The notes under the pieces are model-generated. The model had not been told where the DNA came from, searched no databases, and was given only the letters and a program-made list of their open reading frames with translations. From contig NZ_JMIY01000002.1 of the NCBI RefSeq assembly GCF_000685155.1, forward strand, positions 57,618 to 121,617: a stretch of DNA of 64,000 nucleotides, given 5' to 3'. Shown here piece by piece: positions 20,002 through 27,841 of this stretch (positions are counted from its first letter, which is position 1; each line of letters opens with the position of its first letter). This stretch comes from Candidatus Methanoperedens nitratireducens (lineage in GTDB: Archaea > Halobacteriota > Methanosarcinia > Methanosarcinales > Methanoperedenaceae). The position numbers and the translations under genes were made by a program.

Positions 20002-20235
20002 ATGGGAATTATAGCTGCAGTCTCGAACACTCAAACCTCTTTCTCCTTCGAGGTAATATCCCAGGGTGGAGCCTTTGCAACAGTCTCCCTCATCGTTTCT
20101 CTCTCCATCGCTCTGCTGATATCAGATTCCAGATACTGGAACGAGTGGGCTTCAAGTACACTTGGTGCCTGCTCCAATCCCCTTCTTCTGACATTTGCGG
20201 CAATAGTTGTCTTTAAGGTCATGCTGATACTATAG
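20002..20235 (+). CDS. Small membrane protein next to the archaeosortase pair
   Basis: A 77-residue protein with two hydrophobic segments (about 24-42 and 58-76). I do not recognise the family. It follows the EpsI-like gene by 19 bases, with an AAAGGAAAGG ribosome-binding site, so it is probably the third gene of the archaeosortase operon. Confidence 0.65.
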   Translation: MGIIAAVSNTQTSFSFEVISQGGAFATVSLIVSLSIALLISDSRYWNEWASSTLGACSNPLLLTFAAIVVFKVMLIL

Positions 20236-20376
20236 GCAGCAGACCAAATAAGAGCACATTTGCAGTACTGTGGATTGATTGGGAATATGGTTATAAGATA
20301 GGAAATGGATTTCCATACATAAAAAAATGCAAAGATATAAGTAATGATTAAACATGGTTTATGAACCCTGATAAAT

Positions 20377-21534
20377 ATGTCCAATTACTCTAAAAACAGC
20401 CTGATGCAATTCATTAATCCAAAACCGGATGATATCGAGATATGTGATGTTACTCTAAGAGACGGTGAACAAACGCCTGGTGTAGTCTTCAGTAGAGAAG
20501 AGAAAATTGTTATAGCAGAAAAACTGGATAGTATTGGAATAGAGGCAATCGAGGCAGGCTTTCCTGTGGTTTCAGAGGAAGAGGAAGCTACAGTAAGGGA
20601 GATAGCGCATCTTGGACTCGATGCCAGGATATGCTGTCTTGCACGTTCAGTGGCGAAAGATATTGATGTTGCGCTTCGGTGCGATGTTGATTTTGTGAGC
20701 ATCTTTATTGCAACATCTGATCTGCACCTGAAGTATAAATACCATAAGACGTTCGAGGAAGCAAAATCCTGTGCCCTTGATGTACTTGATTATGCAAAAG
20801 ATCATGGTCTTACAGTCAGGTTTGCTGCTGAGGATGCTACACGTACGGATATCAACATCTTAAAATCCATTTTTAAATCGGCCGAAGAGCATGGCGCAGA
20901 TTACGTCAGCATTGCGGATACTGTAGGGATATTGAGTCCCCGCACAGCATTCTACCTTGTCAGCGAGATTAAAAAAACAATCAGAACAAAGGTATGTATC
21001 CACTGCCACAACGATCTGGGTATGGCTGTTGCAAATACCATCAGTGGAGCCGAAGCAGGAGCTTTTCAGCTCCATACCACTATCAATGGAATCGGAGAGA
21101 GGTGCGGAAATGCCTCACTTGAGGAACTGCTTGTGAGCCTGCGCGTGCAGTACGGTATAGAGAGATACGATATAAGCCAGATCGTGGAACTGTCAGGACT
21201 GGTTGAACAGTACTCTGGTATTCCGGTCCCCAGGATAAAGCCGATTGTGGGGGCGAATGCCTTTTCACACGAATCAGGGATACATGTGGCTGCTGTTCTT
21301 GAAGAACCCATGACCTATGAACTATTTGCCCCTGAGATGGTGGGCGCAAAGCGGGAAATAATCGTAGGTAAGCATACAGGCAGCAAGGCATTAAAAGGTG
21401 TTGTGCAGAAAATGGGTTACGATCTTACGAATGAGCAGATGTGCGTCCTTCTGGATAAGGTCAAAAAATGCGGCGAGGCCAAGAGAAAGGTTACATGCGA
21501 TAGGTTGAGTGAGTTTATAAGTGAACTTGAATGA
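20377..21534 (+). CDS. aksA: Homocitrate synthase-type enzyme, probable AksA
   Basis: The 385-residue protein is a DRE-TIM acyltransferase: DVTLRDGEQTPGVVFS at the N-terminus, VCIHCHNDLGMAVANTISG and ERCGNASLEELL in the barrel, and HESGIHVAAVLEE near residue 290. It condenses a 2-oxo acid with acetyl-CoA. In methane-metabolising archaea AksA makes the 2-oxoacid chain of coenzyme B; isopropylmalate and citramalate synthases are close relatives. The short C-terminus without a LeuA regulatory domain favours AksA. It is monocistronic as far as I can see. Confidence 0.85.
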   Translation: MSNYSKNSLMQFINPKPDDIEICDVTLRDGEQTPGVVFSREEKIVIAEKLDSIGIEAIEAGFPVVSEEEEATVREIAHLGLDARICCLARSVAKDIDVALRCDVDFVSIFIATSDLHLKYKYHKTFEEAKSCALDVLDYAKDHGLTVRFAAEDATRTDINILKSIFKSAEEHGADYVSIADTVGILSPRTAFYLVSEIKKTIRTKVCIHCHNDLGMAVANTISGAEAGAFQLHTTINGIGERCGNASLEELLVSLRVQYGIERYDISQIVELSGLVEQYSGIPVPRIKPIVGANAFSHESGIHVAAVLEEPMTYELFAPEMVGAKREIIVGKHTGSKALKGVVQKMGYDLTNEQMCVLLDKVKKCGEAKRKVTCDRLSEFISELE

Positions 21535-21665
21535 TCTGCTTTTAAGTAATCCACACAACTAAAAACCACATTGTTTATTATATATGAGATACTAAATAAC
21601 AGCAAGGGGGAGTTAGTGATATTCGATTACACCAACGAACCAAAACGTAGCATTAAGGTGGAAAA

Positions 21666-22049
21666 ATGCAGATATTAAAAATCATGGAAAAAACCTTTGA
21701 ATCTGAGTCCAACGAGGTTGCCCTGTACCTTGCAATGTCGCAAAGAGCTGATGAGGAGGGACATCCTGAGGTTGCGCAGTACCTGCGGCAGATTGCCATG
21801 GATGAGGCATGGCACGCAGCCGAGTTTGCACTACTTCTTGGAAAGATAAAGGATACGAGATCAAACCTTGAGATTATGCTGGAAGGGGAGATAAAGGAAG
21901 AAAAAGATAAAGAAGAGGCCGCAAGAGTTGCACTTTCTGAGGGGGAAGAAAATGCTTTCAGGATTTTTACGTGGTCGATGCACAGTGAGCGCAGCCATAA
22001 AGAGGTAATAAGAAAAATGCTCTTAAAATTACAGGAAAAGATTAAGTAA
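21666..22049 (+). CDS. Rubrerythrin-type diiron protein without rubredoxin domain
   Basis: The 127-residue four-helix protein has paired E...ExxH motifs (ESNEVALYLAMSQRADEEGH, MDEAWHAAEF, and MHSERSHKEV), matching a ferritin-like diiron site that reduces peroxide in rubrerythrins. The rubredoxin tail of full rubrerythrins is absent. It heads a run of small redox and stress genes extending to 24.9 kb. Confidence 0.85.
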   Translation: MQILKIMEKTFESESNEVALYLAMSQRADEEGHPEVAQYLRQIAMDEAWHAAEFALLLGKIKDTRSNLEIMLEGEIKEEKDKEEAARVALSEGEENAFRIFTWSMHSERSHKEVIRKMLLKLQEKIK

Positions 22050-22080
22050 TTGATAACCAATCAATAGTTAGGTGCTTATT

Positions 22081-22473
22081 ATGGAACCCAAAAAAGTGAT
22101 TCGAAGCATAGACGAAAAAATGGGATTTACCCCTGAGATCATGAATATGATGGGTGAGATGAACCCCGAACTGTTTGAACATTATAAAAAATGTGATGAC
22201 GGCATACAGCAGGATGGCGCTCTTCCCGCAAAAATAAAGGTACTGATGTCTCTGGCAGTAATGGCATCACAAAGATGTGAGCCCTGCTGCGAATCCCAGT
22301 TGAGGAGTGCGTTGAACCACGGAGCCACGAAAGAAGAGATAATGGAAACAATGAACGTAATTTTTATCACATCAGGAGCGCCGGGTGTAGCTGCGTGCAG
22401 AAAAGCCCTGAACCTGCTACAGGGTGAAAAAGGACATGACGGTCATGGCTGCGTGCCTGGCAGAAGAAAATGA
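22081..22473 (+). CDS. Carboxymuconolactone decarboxylase / AhpD-like protein
   Basis: The 130-residue protein has the AhpD-like core [31 protein letters not shown] with a CxxC pair (CEPC) and a following helix rich in A/G. AhpD-type proteins are thiol peroxidase partners. The ATG at 22081 is preferred to a GTG nine bases earlier. A glycine/histidine-rich tail (GHDGHGC) could bind metal. It sits between two ferritin-like genes, in keeping with an oxidative stress role. Confidence 0.85.
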   Translation: MEPKKVIRSIDEKMGFTPEIMNMMGEMNPELFEHYKKCDDGIQQDGALPAKIKVLMSLAVMASQRCEPCCESQLRSALNHGATKEEIMETMNVIFITSGAPGVAACRKALNLLQGEKGHDGHGCVPGRRK

Positions 22474-22560
22474 AGAGGGCTAAAAAAAGTTAAAATACTT
22501 TCATGTTCATTGGATTATTGTTCATTGAGTTATCAATGAGATTAATTTGAGGGAGGAGTT

Positions 22561-22980
22561 ATGAACGAAAAAATAATAGATGCATTGAACAAAGACCGTG
22601 AACAAGAACTGAGTGCCATAATACAGTATATGAAGCATCATTATGAGGGCCAGGGGATGGAGAGCCCGGAGATCCTTGATAAAGAGAGAGAAATCGCTAT
22701 AGCCGAGATGAGGCATGCTGAGAGTCTGGGTGAGCGCATCAACTACCTGGGCGGAGTCCCGACAAAGAGTGTATCCCATATAGCAGAGGGCGGCGACTTG
22801 AGGAAAATGATCCAGGATGACCTTGCAAAGGAGAATACAGCAATCAAACAATATAAAGAGCATATTAAATTAGCCGCTGAAGAGGGCGATATCACGACAA
22901 GGGTTATGCTTGAACAGATCCTAAAAGAAGAAGAAGACCACGCTAATACGTGGGAAACAGTACTTGGAGTTAAGAAATAA
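22561..22980 (+). CDS. Ferritin-like (bacterioferritin-type) protein
   Basis: The 139-residue protein is helical with repeated acidic iron-binding motifs: DREQELSAIIQYMKHHYEGQG, EMRHAESLGERI and EEEDHANTWE. These match the ferritin-like fold with two ExxH sites. It probably stores iron or reduces oxidants. A GGGAGGAG ribosome-binding site precedes the ATG. The next gene (McrC) begins two bases after its stop, so the two are coupled. Confidence 0.85.
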   Translation: MNEKIIDALNKDREQELSAIIQYMKHHYEGQGMESPEILDKEREIAIAEMRHAESLGERINYLGGVPTKSVSHIAEGGDLRKMIQDDLAKENTAIKQYKEHIKLAAEEGDITTRVMLEQILKEEEDHANTWETVLGVKK

Positions 22981-22982
22981 AA

Positions 22983-23678
22983 ATGTTTGGAAGAGAAACA
23001 CAACTGGTAGATTGCAGAGAGGCAATGGGGCTTGGCCGCGGAGGAGGTCTGGCACAGCGCGGGACACTATCTGAGGCTGCAAGGCCTGATGTTGTTGCGA
23101 TCGCTATGACACCAGGCCGGCGGCATATCACCAAGCCTGTATGCGAGATAACACAGGGATTGAGAAGAGAAGGTATACAGGTAAGTGTTCTTGTGCTTGA
23201 GGCAGGAGCTGGCATTCCAATGGATGAGGTCGGTTCATCCACCTCATCAAGGGGCTATGGAGCTTCATTCGGTCTGACTGCAAAAGAGATTGAACAGATC
23301 GCAAGGCACAGACTTGTATTGTTACATATGGGGAATGTCAATTCCCACATTATTTTTAAGACAAAAAAAATTTTAAAGTATATCAACATACCTGCTGTCA
23401 TTGCCTGTGAGTATCCCATTGATTTTGAGGATTTCGCAAAAGCAGGGATCAGGACAAAATTCGTAAGACCTAAGAACCCTGAGACTGAAGGAACTGTAGT
23501 CGCTATAGTGAGCGGAATAACCAGGGGCGAGACCTGTTCAAGGATAAAACTTAATGAATTGGCCAAGAATATCCGCTATGTATTGAGCACTAAAGCTGAG
23601 GAAACACATGCGGTCAGAAGCGATTTATTGATAAGTGAAGGGCTTCTGGCACCGGATGAAGAGCCTGGCGGAGAGTGA
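22983..23678 (+). CDS. mcrC: McrC-type protein (methyl-coenzyme M reductase operon protein C family)
   Basis: The N-terminus MFGRETQLVDCREAMGLGRGGGLAQRG and the core VAIAMTPGRRHITKPVCEIT are signatures of McrC, a component of the ATP-dependent complex that reductively activates methyl-coenzyme M reductase. The 231 residues include a C-terminal extension (about 190-231) beyond the usual core. Here it is not beside mcrBDGA but in an operon with redox proteins: a ferritin upstream, and DUF2180, glutaredoxin and ferredoxin-thioredoxin reductase downstream. That suggests a role in redox control of the reductase, which is inference. It could also be a paralogue of the operon-encoded McrC. Confidence 0.88.
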   Translation: MFGRETQLVDCREAMGLGRGGGLAQRGTLSEAARPDVVAIAMTPGRRHITKPVCEITQGLRREGIQVSVLVLEAGAGIPMDEVGSSTSSRGYGASFGLTAKEIEQIARHRLVLLHMGNVNSHIIFKTKKILKYINIPAVIACEYPIDFEDFAKAGIRTKFVRPKNPETEGTVVAIVSGITRGETCSRIKLNELAKNIRYVLSTKAEETHAVRSDLLISEGLLAPDEEPGGE

Positions 23679-23896
23679 ATAATTTGAAATGTTATTTGTG
23701 CGCTAAAATGGGAAAAAATGAAGATGCAGTGGCTGTCTGTATAGTATGCGGAATGGGTGTATGCATGGAACATGCTATCAGGGAAATAACGCCTGTATGG
23801 AGGGGCGATTATCCCGTAAGGCTTGAGAAGGATCTAGAAAACGTAAGACGAATCCTGTGCCAGCCCTGTCATGAGGCTCTCAAAGAGAACTGGTGA
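23675..23896 (+). CDS. DUF2180 small zinc-finger protein (copy 1)
   Basis: This 73-residue protein has CYLC, CIVC, CMEH and CQPC motifs, matching a two-site zinc finger of the DUF2180 family common in methanogens. Function is unknown. It overlaps the stop of mcrC by 4 bases (GTGA) and is followed by a second copy; the two are recognisably related but diverged. Confidence 0.82.
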   Translation: MNNLKCYLCAKMGKNEDAVAVCIVCGMGVCMEHAIREITPVWRGDYPVRLEKDLENVRRILCQPCHEALKENW

Positions 23897-23901
23897 TTGC
23901 T

Positions 23902-24123
23902 ATGTTGAGATGTTACCTTTGTGCAGAAAACAATGTTAAAAATGAAGCGGTCTCAGTATGTATAATGTGCGGCATGGGACTATGTATTGAACATGCCAAG
24001 CGTATAGATCTTCCGATATGGGAAGGAGGGTACCCTGCGCCTGTCAAGGTCCTGAAAAAGGGTCTACCAAGGTTCGTATGCAGCGAATGCGGGAATATTT
24101 TGATGCCCGGGGCATGTGAATAG
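23902..24123 (+). CDS. DUF2180 small zinc-finger protein (copy 2)
   Basis: This 73-residue paralogue of the preceding gene shares CYLC, CIMCGMG, CIEH and a C-terminal CSEC. The ATG at 23902 follows GGTGA by five bases; a GTG nine bases earlier is an alternative. A tandem duplication of the pair is the simplest explanation. No function can be given. Confidence 0.8.
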   Translation: MLRCYLCAENNVKNEAVSVCIMCGMGLCIEHAKRIDLPIWEGGYPAPVKVLKKGLPRFVCSECGNILMPGACE

Positions 24124-24129
24124 AAAGCC

Positions 24130-24381
24130 ATGGGGATAAAGCCAAAACTCTATACGCTCAGCACCTGCATGCATTGCAGGGCAGCAAAGCGGTTTTTAAA
24201 AGCAAATGGGATCGAGTACGACTATGTTGATGTTGATAAATTAGGTGGTAAGGAAAAAGAAGAGGTTAGTTCAGAAGTAATTAAAATAAGCGGAGGATTG
24301 AGATTCCCGACCATCGTAATCGGCGATAAGGTAATAGTAGGGTTCTACGAGAATAAATTGAGAGAGGCCCTGGGTTTATGA
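24130..24381 (+). CDS. Glutaredoxin-like thiol protein
   Basis: The 83-residue protein has the thioredoxin fold with active site CMHC in LYTLSTCMHCRAAKRFL and the cis-proline motif GLRFPTIVIGDKVIVG. It should reduce disulfides or carry electrons to thiol proteins. Its stop overlaps the start of the ferredoxin-thioredoxin reductase gene, so the two are likely partners, as in known FTR-glutaredoxin gene pairs. Confidence 0.9.
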   Translation: MGIKPKLYTLSTCMHCRAAKRFLKANGIEYDYVDVDKLGGKEKEEVSSEVIKISGGLRFPTIVIGDKVIVGFYENKLREALGL

Positions 24382-24869
24382 GAACTATTGAAGAAATGTT
24401 CGCCGGGATGAAGAAAATAGCAGATGAGGAAGACTACCAGTTCAATCCTGTCAAAGAAGAGTTAGATGATATCCTTCAGGGGCTCTGGGAGAACGAGCAC
24501 AGGTATGGCTATCCCTCATGTCCCTGCAGGATCGCAAGCGGTATGCTTGCAGATGATATGGATATGATCTGCCCGTGCAACTATCGTGATCCAGATCTGG
24601 AGGAATATGGCTGCTGCTTATGCGTGCTGTATGTGAGCGATGATTGGGCAGATAGAAAACACGATCCGATACCTGAGCGGCGCCCCCAGGAGTATTATGA
24701 GAGAGGTTATCCGAGTATATTAGAGCAAAAAGGAGCAGGAGGAAAAGAGATGGTTCAGGTTTACAGGTGCATGGTATGCGGTTATCTCTGCGCAAGGGAA
24801 GAACCGCCCGATCTTTGTCCGGTCTGCAGGGCAAAGAAAGAGAGGTTTGAGACTTTCGAGATTGGATAA
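24378..24869 (+). CDS. Ferredoxin:thioredoxin reductase catalytic subunit fused to a rubredoxin-like domain
   Basis: The 163-residue protein has the FTR beta core (about 1-110) with SCPCR, ICPCNYRD and GCCLCVLYV motifs that hold a [4Fe-4S] cluster and the active disulfide. Residues about 125-163 form a rubredoxin-like end, YRCMVCGYLC and DLCPVCRAKKERFE. It passes ferredoxin electrons to a thioredoxin or glutaredoxin, here the gene just upstream. The fused rubredoxin domain is a known variant. Confidence 0.9.
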   Translation: MRTIEEMFAGMKKIADEEDYQFNPVKEELDDILQGLWENEHRYGYPSCPCRIASGMLADDMDMICPCNYRDPDLEEYGCCLCVLYVSDDWADRKHDPIPERRPQEYYERGYPSILEQKGAGGKEMVQVYRCMVCGYLCAREEPPDLCPVCRAKKERFETFEIG

Positions 24870-25393
24870 AGCATTGCAAAGTTGAGGGCTAAGGAGGAAA
24901 AGGAAAACCCTCTAACCTTGCGCTGCTATTGCATAAATCGCTCTGAAGATGGGGAATAAACTGGCCGGGAACTACCCCACCACTCCTCTTTCCTCCCGAA
25001 AGAGCATAGCTCCCGTCCACTGGATAGGCGCATCTAATGTTCAGATTCCACCGATCTGCGATCTGTAGTCACTTTGACGCCATTCAGTTCGGCATCATAT
25101 TCCAGGTTCCAGTTGTTAAAAGCAATGGTAATAGGCACTACGGATTGGAAGGAATTCTGTGCTGCTCTGCAGCCCTTATTTACTTATTCCAATGGCCCAT
25201 ACTCCCCCTCCGATGTGCCTGTCACCATGCTTACTATGAACGACCAGCCTATTCCCGTTTTCCCGTAATCCCGCCAAAGCGCAGGCGATTACCCACATAT
25301 ACATATAAGAGTATTATGGATAAATACTCTTAAGAAACAAGAGCATATGCCTTAACATATGCAAGATACATATAGTGAACTACCTGAGGATTC
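24870..25393. other. Gene-poor stretch, possible degraded gene on the minus strand
   Basis: I see no intact gene. On the minus strand from about 25286 to 25034 one frame reads like protein, with one in-frame stop and the end ITIAFNNWNLEYDAELNGVK, resembling a beta-rich late-embryogenesis-type domain. It has no start and no ribosome-binding site, so it may be a broken gene. The rest of the stretch holds nothing I can name. Confidence 0.35.
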
Positions 25394-25666
25394 TTATCCT
25401 AACATTTCACCTACAGTCCTTATCTCATCCACATTTTTCAATCTTTCCAGCAACTCCATTCCCTTTTCTGTGATCTCATAACTGTCCTCAGGATTATTGC
25501 ATTTTGCTATAAAACCCTTTTCTAATAATAATTTGAAATATTTCTGGAAGTTTCTCCAATCAAGATACGCCCTTTGCATGATCCGTGTCTTTTTAGCACT
25601 TCTCTCCTCAAGTGTTACCTTAAGCAAGTCGTAAATGAGTTCCCATCTGCTTCTTTTCTTTACCAC
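25394..25666 (-). CDS. Winged-helix-type small regulator
   Basis: The 90-residue protein has a helix-turn-helix region (SRWELIYDLLKVTLEERSAKKTRIMQRAYLDWRNFQKYFKLLLEKGFIAK) followed by the wing-like YEITEKGMELLERL. This is the pattern of archaeal single-domain winged-helix regulators. It starts with GTG after GGAG. It stands alone on the minus strand with no obvious partner. Confidence 0.8.
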   Translation of the reverse strand: MVKKRSRWELIYDLLKVTLEERSAKKTRIMQRAYLDWRNFQKYFKLLLEKGFIAKCNNPEDSYEITEKGMELLERLKNVDEIRTVGEMLG

Positions 25667-26008
25667 CGCATCTATCTCCCCATCTTCTTATCTTCCGAAT
25701 CACCATATTTCCCATTATTGTACATGCTCTATAATTGCATCTCTCCTGGATGACAGTATCACCCACGTATATGGAACATCCTGCAGATGCATCCATTGTA
25801 AAAGTTATTCCTCTGCAGGATAATTAGCTTACCGAATGCTATTTCATGTTATCCGAGAGTTAACAACTCCTTATCAACTCCTTATATATAAGATAGGGTC
25901 GCAGTTCTATAAATACCTTTTTGCAATACTTCCGCAAGTACTGTCATACCTGCAGAAGTGCTGAAAAAGTAAAAAAATATAAATAGTAGTACCACAGATA
26001 GATATAAT
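25667..26008. promoter_or_regulatory. Gap with a TATA box placed for a leaderless DUF1699 transcript
   Basis: No coding frame is apparent. TATAAATA at 25979-25986 lies about 26 bases upstream of the ATG at 26009. In archaea transcription starts roughly 25 bases after the TATA centre, so the message would begin at or next to the start codon and have no ribosome-binding site; none is visible. The repeated gcaagtac/cagaagtgc-like stretches near 25934-25962 could be regulatory but are weak. Confidence 0.5.
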
Positions 26009-26290
26009 ATGAAAGAAGTTTTCAGAATTATAGGCTCTGAAAAAGACCTCGCAGATCTTAATACGGGTGAGGAGAACGTACATTTTTGCTTTAGGCCATC
26101 TGAAAAAAACATCCTTGAACTTGTTAAGAGATGCCCGAAGCTTAAAAGGATTCAGTTGCCTTCCTCATATCACAAGACAATTTCGAACACAACAAAAATG
26201 TTTTTAAATTTAAGCAATGTAAAATTGATTATGGGGGATATCTGGGGCCACAGGACAGATATTGATAGATTCGCAGAGATAGAGGTTTAA
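26009..26290 (+). CDS. DUF1699 protein, function unknown
   Basis: The 93-residue soluble protein matches DUF1699 of Methanosarcina relatives: VHFCFRPSEKNILELVKRCP, IQLPSSYHKTISNT and the end MGDIWGHRTDIDRFAEIEV. It has no known activity. It is probably read from a leaderless message and converges on the second archaeosortase gene, 19 bases downstream. Confidence 0.82.
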   Translation: MKEVFRIIGSEKDLADLNTGEENVHFCFRPSEKNILELVKRCPKLKRIQLPSSYHKTISNTTKMFLNLSNVKLIMGDIWGHRTDIDRFAEIEV

Positions 26291-26309
26291 CTCAATATTT
26301 CATAAGATA

Positions 26310-27146
26310 TTACCTCAAATAAAAATATGCTATAGGCAGGACTATAGCTGCAAAAAGTGCCCATCCCAGGAAGGTATGGAATATCTGCATGGTCTCAAGG
26401 CCGTAGTAATAACCTATAGACACCAGGCTTATTATCCTGAACAGGTTTGCCAGATAGGAGGCAATAATCAGTACCACAGTTATTTTTATTATGCTGTGGG
26501 AGTGGTTCTTCCTGGGTGAAGTGAGCCTGTATGCAAAAACAGTACTTATTATAAGGATCATAGAATAGAAGCCAAAGCATCCCAGGTCTATTTTATAATA
26601 TATATCCTCTATTCCGTATACATGGAATGTGACAAGAGAATCCATATGCAGAGAAATATCCATAGAGCGGAGTATAAATAATGCTGGCAGGGTTGTTGCA
26701 TAGTAGCCATAATCATCATATATATTTGAGCCCAGACGAGAGGGCATGGCATATACACTTATAAACAATAGAAGGAAGATAGAGGAAAAATAAGCGCCAA
26801 ATTCACCCATATTGCTGATGCTGCTATTTTTTATGTTAAGTGAGATCAGGGATATTCCCAGGAATATGAGCATGGTATCCAGGGTCTGGAAATCAGAGCC
26901 TGCCCTGACATTATAAATAATATCAGCTATTATTATAAAGCCTCCCAGCAGTGAAAGTTTTTTTGAGGGCTTCAACCTTGTCTCTCCTGTTCCCTTAAGC
27001 TTAGCAAGAATAATTAATGCAATTATAAAAAAAACAAGAGCCAGGTAGCCTGAGCTTCCAAAGCCACCAAAAGTAAGCTCAACATAGGATGCTATGAGGA
27101 ACGTTATAAATAGTACCAGAAGAAAGGAAGGATTTTTAAGATTCAT
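26310..27146 (-). CDS. Second archaeosortase-family membrane protein
   Basis: The 278-residue protein has about eight hydrophobic helices. The exosortase triad is visible as Cys190 in LGCFGFYS, Arg237 in ANLFRII and His257 in FHTFLGW. It differs in sequence from the archaeosortase at 18.4 kb and would have a different substrate class. Near genes are a DUF1616 protein, a BshC-like protein and a VanZ-like protein across a 326-base divergent gap. Transpeptidase function is inferred from the triad and topology. Confidence 0.82.
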   Translation of the reverse strand: MNLKNPSFLLVLFITFLIASYVELTFGGFGSSGYLALVFFIIALIILAKLKGTGETRLKPSKKLSLLGGFIIIADIIYNVRAGSDFQTLDTMLIFLGISLISLNIKNSSISNMGEFGAYFSSIFLLLFISVYAMPSRLGSNIYDDYGYYATTLPALFILRSMDISLHMDSLVTFHVYGIEDIYYKIDLGCFGFYSMILIISTVFAYRLTSPRKNHSHSIIKITVVLIIASYLANLFRIISLVSIGYYYGLETMQIFHTFLGWALFAAIVLPIAYFYLR

Positions 27147-27472
27147 ACTTTTATATCAGGTCGAATGATTCCCAGTCACCTGAATACAATATATTCCCCA
27201 CACTTTTCAGATACACTGCTATTACCATTACAGAATTAGATAATATATTCCTTTTTATATTAATCACTCCATTTTGGATATGTTCCCCAATCCTATCTCT
27301 TCAATAGAGATTATCATAGAAATAGTTTCTGCTCTTTTGCTGTATATATTTAGGTGAGTCATTCATTGGTCGGCAAAGCTTCGATGATGCCCATTGAAGA
27401 AACTTAGAAATTTTATGGAGATACCTGTGATATGCAAAAATCTATTAATTAGTAGTAACATTTAGAGCTATA
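27147..27472. other. Divergent intergenic stretch
   Basis: This AT-rich 326-base gap separates the minus-strand archaeosortase from the plus-strand DUF1616 gene, so promoters for both should lie here. I see no open frame of note, no clear palindrome and no RNA gene. Confidence 0.4.
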
Positions 27473-27841
27473 ATGATTGTGGAGTTGGTAAGGGTAGTTG
27501 TAGGCCTAGTCCTTATATTATTTGTTTCAGGATATGCTTTAAGCTGGGCTTTTTTCCCCAAAAATGAAGATATAGCTGGCGATGAGAGGATTGCCCTCTC
27601 TTTTGTGCTCAGTATAGCAGGTGTTATATTCTCTGTACTTTTCATCGACCTGATGCTTGGCATAGACACCACGCCTTCAAACATAGTAGTAACAATTGTT
27701 GCTCTTATACTCCTGTCTCTACTCGTATGGAAGGTACACCTGTACATGATCAACAGGAGATTAAAGCAAACAATAGTTAAAAGGACTTTAGGCTACATGG
27801 ATAAGATCATCAGGGTAATTAGACTGAGGTGGCATGCCTGA
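27473..27841 (+). CDS. DUF1616-like small membrane protein
   Basis: The 122-residue protein has three hydrophobic helices (about 4-27, 42-63 and 72-91). The stretch LFVSGYALSWAFFPKNEDI followed by DERIALSFVLSIAGV matches the start of DUF1616 proteins. Those are found near archaeosortase and surface-glycan genes; function is unknown. Its stop overlaps the next gene's ATG by 8 bases. Confidence 0.75.
   Translation: MIVELVRVVVGLVLILFVSGYALSWAFFPKNEDIAGDERIALSFVLSIAGVIFSVLFIDLMLGIDTTPSNIVVTIVALILLSLLVWKVHLYMINRRLKQTIVKRTLGYMDKIIRVIRLRWHA

Noticed and set aside
21617-21679. Twenty-residue frame (MIFDYTNEPKRSIKVEKCRY) before the rubrerythrin gene
   Set aside because: It has a GTG start after GGGGGAG but overlaps the rubrerythrin start and shows no family likeness; it could be an upstream leader but is too short to claim.
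24883-24915. Possible hairpin gaggg...ccctc after ferredoxin-thioredoxin reductase
   Set aside because: The arms are short and the loop long, with no T run.
25037-25333. Plus-strand 98-codon frame opposite the possible decayed gene
   Set aside because: Its composition is unlike neighbours (many Tyr, His, Cys and Pro) and it has no ribosome-binding site.
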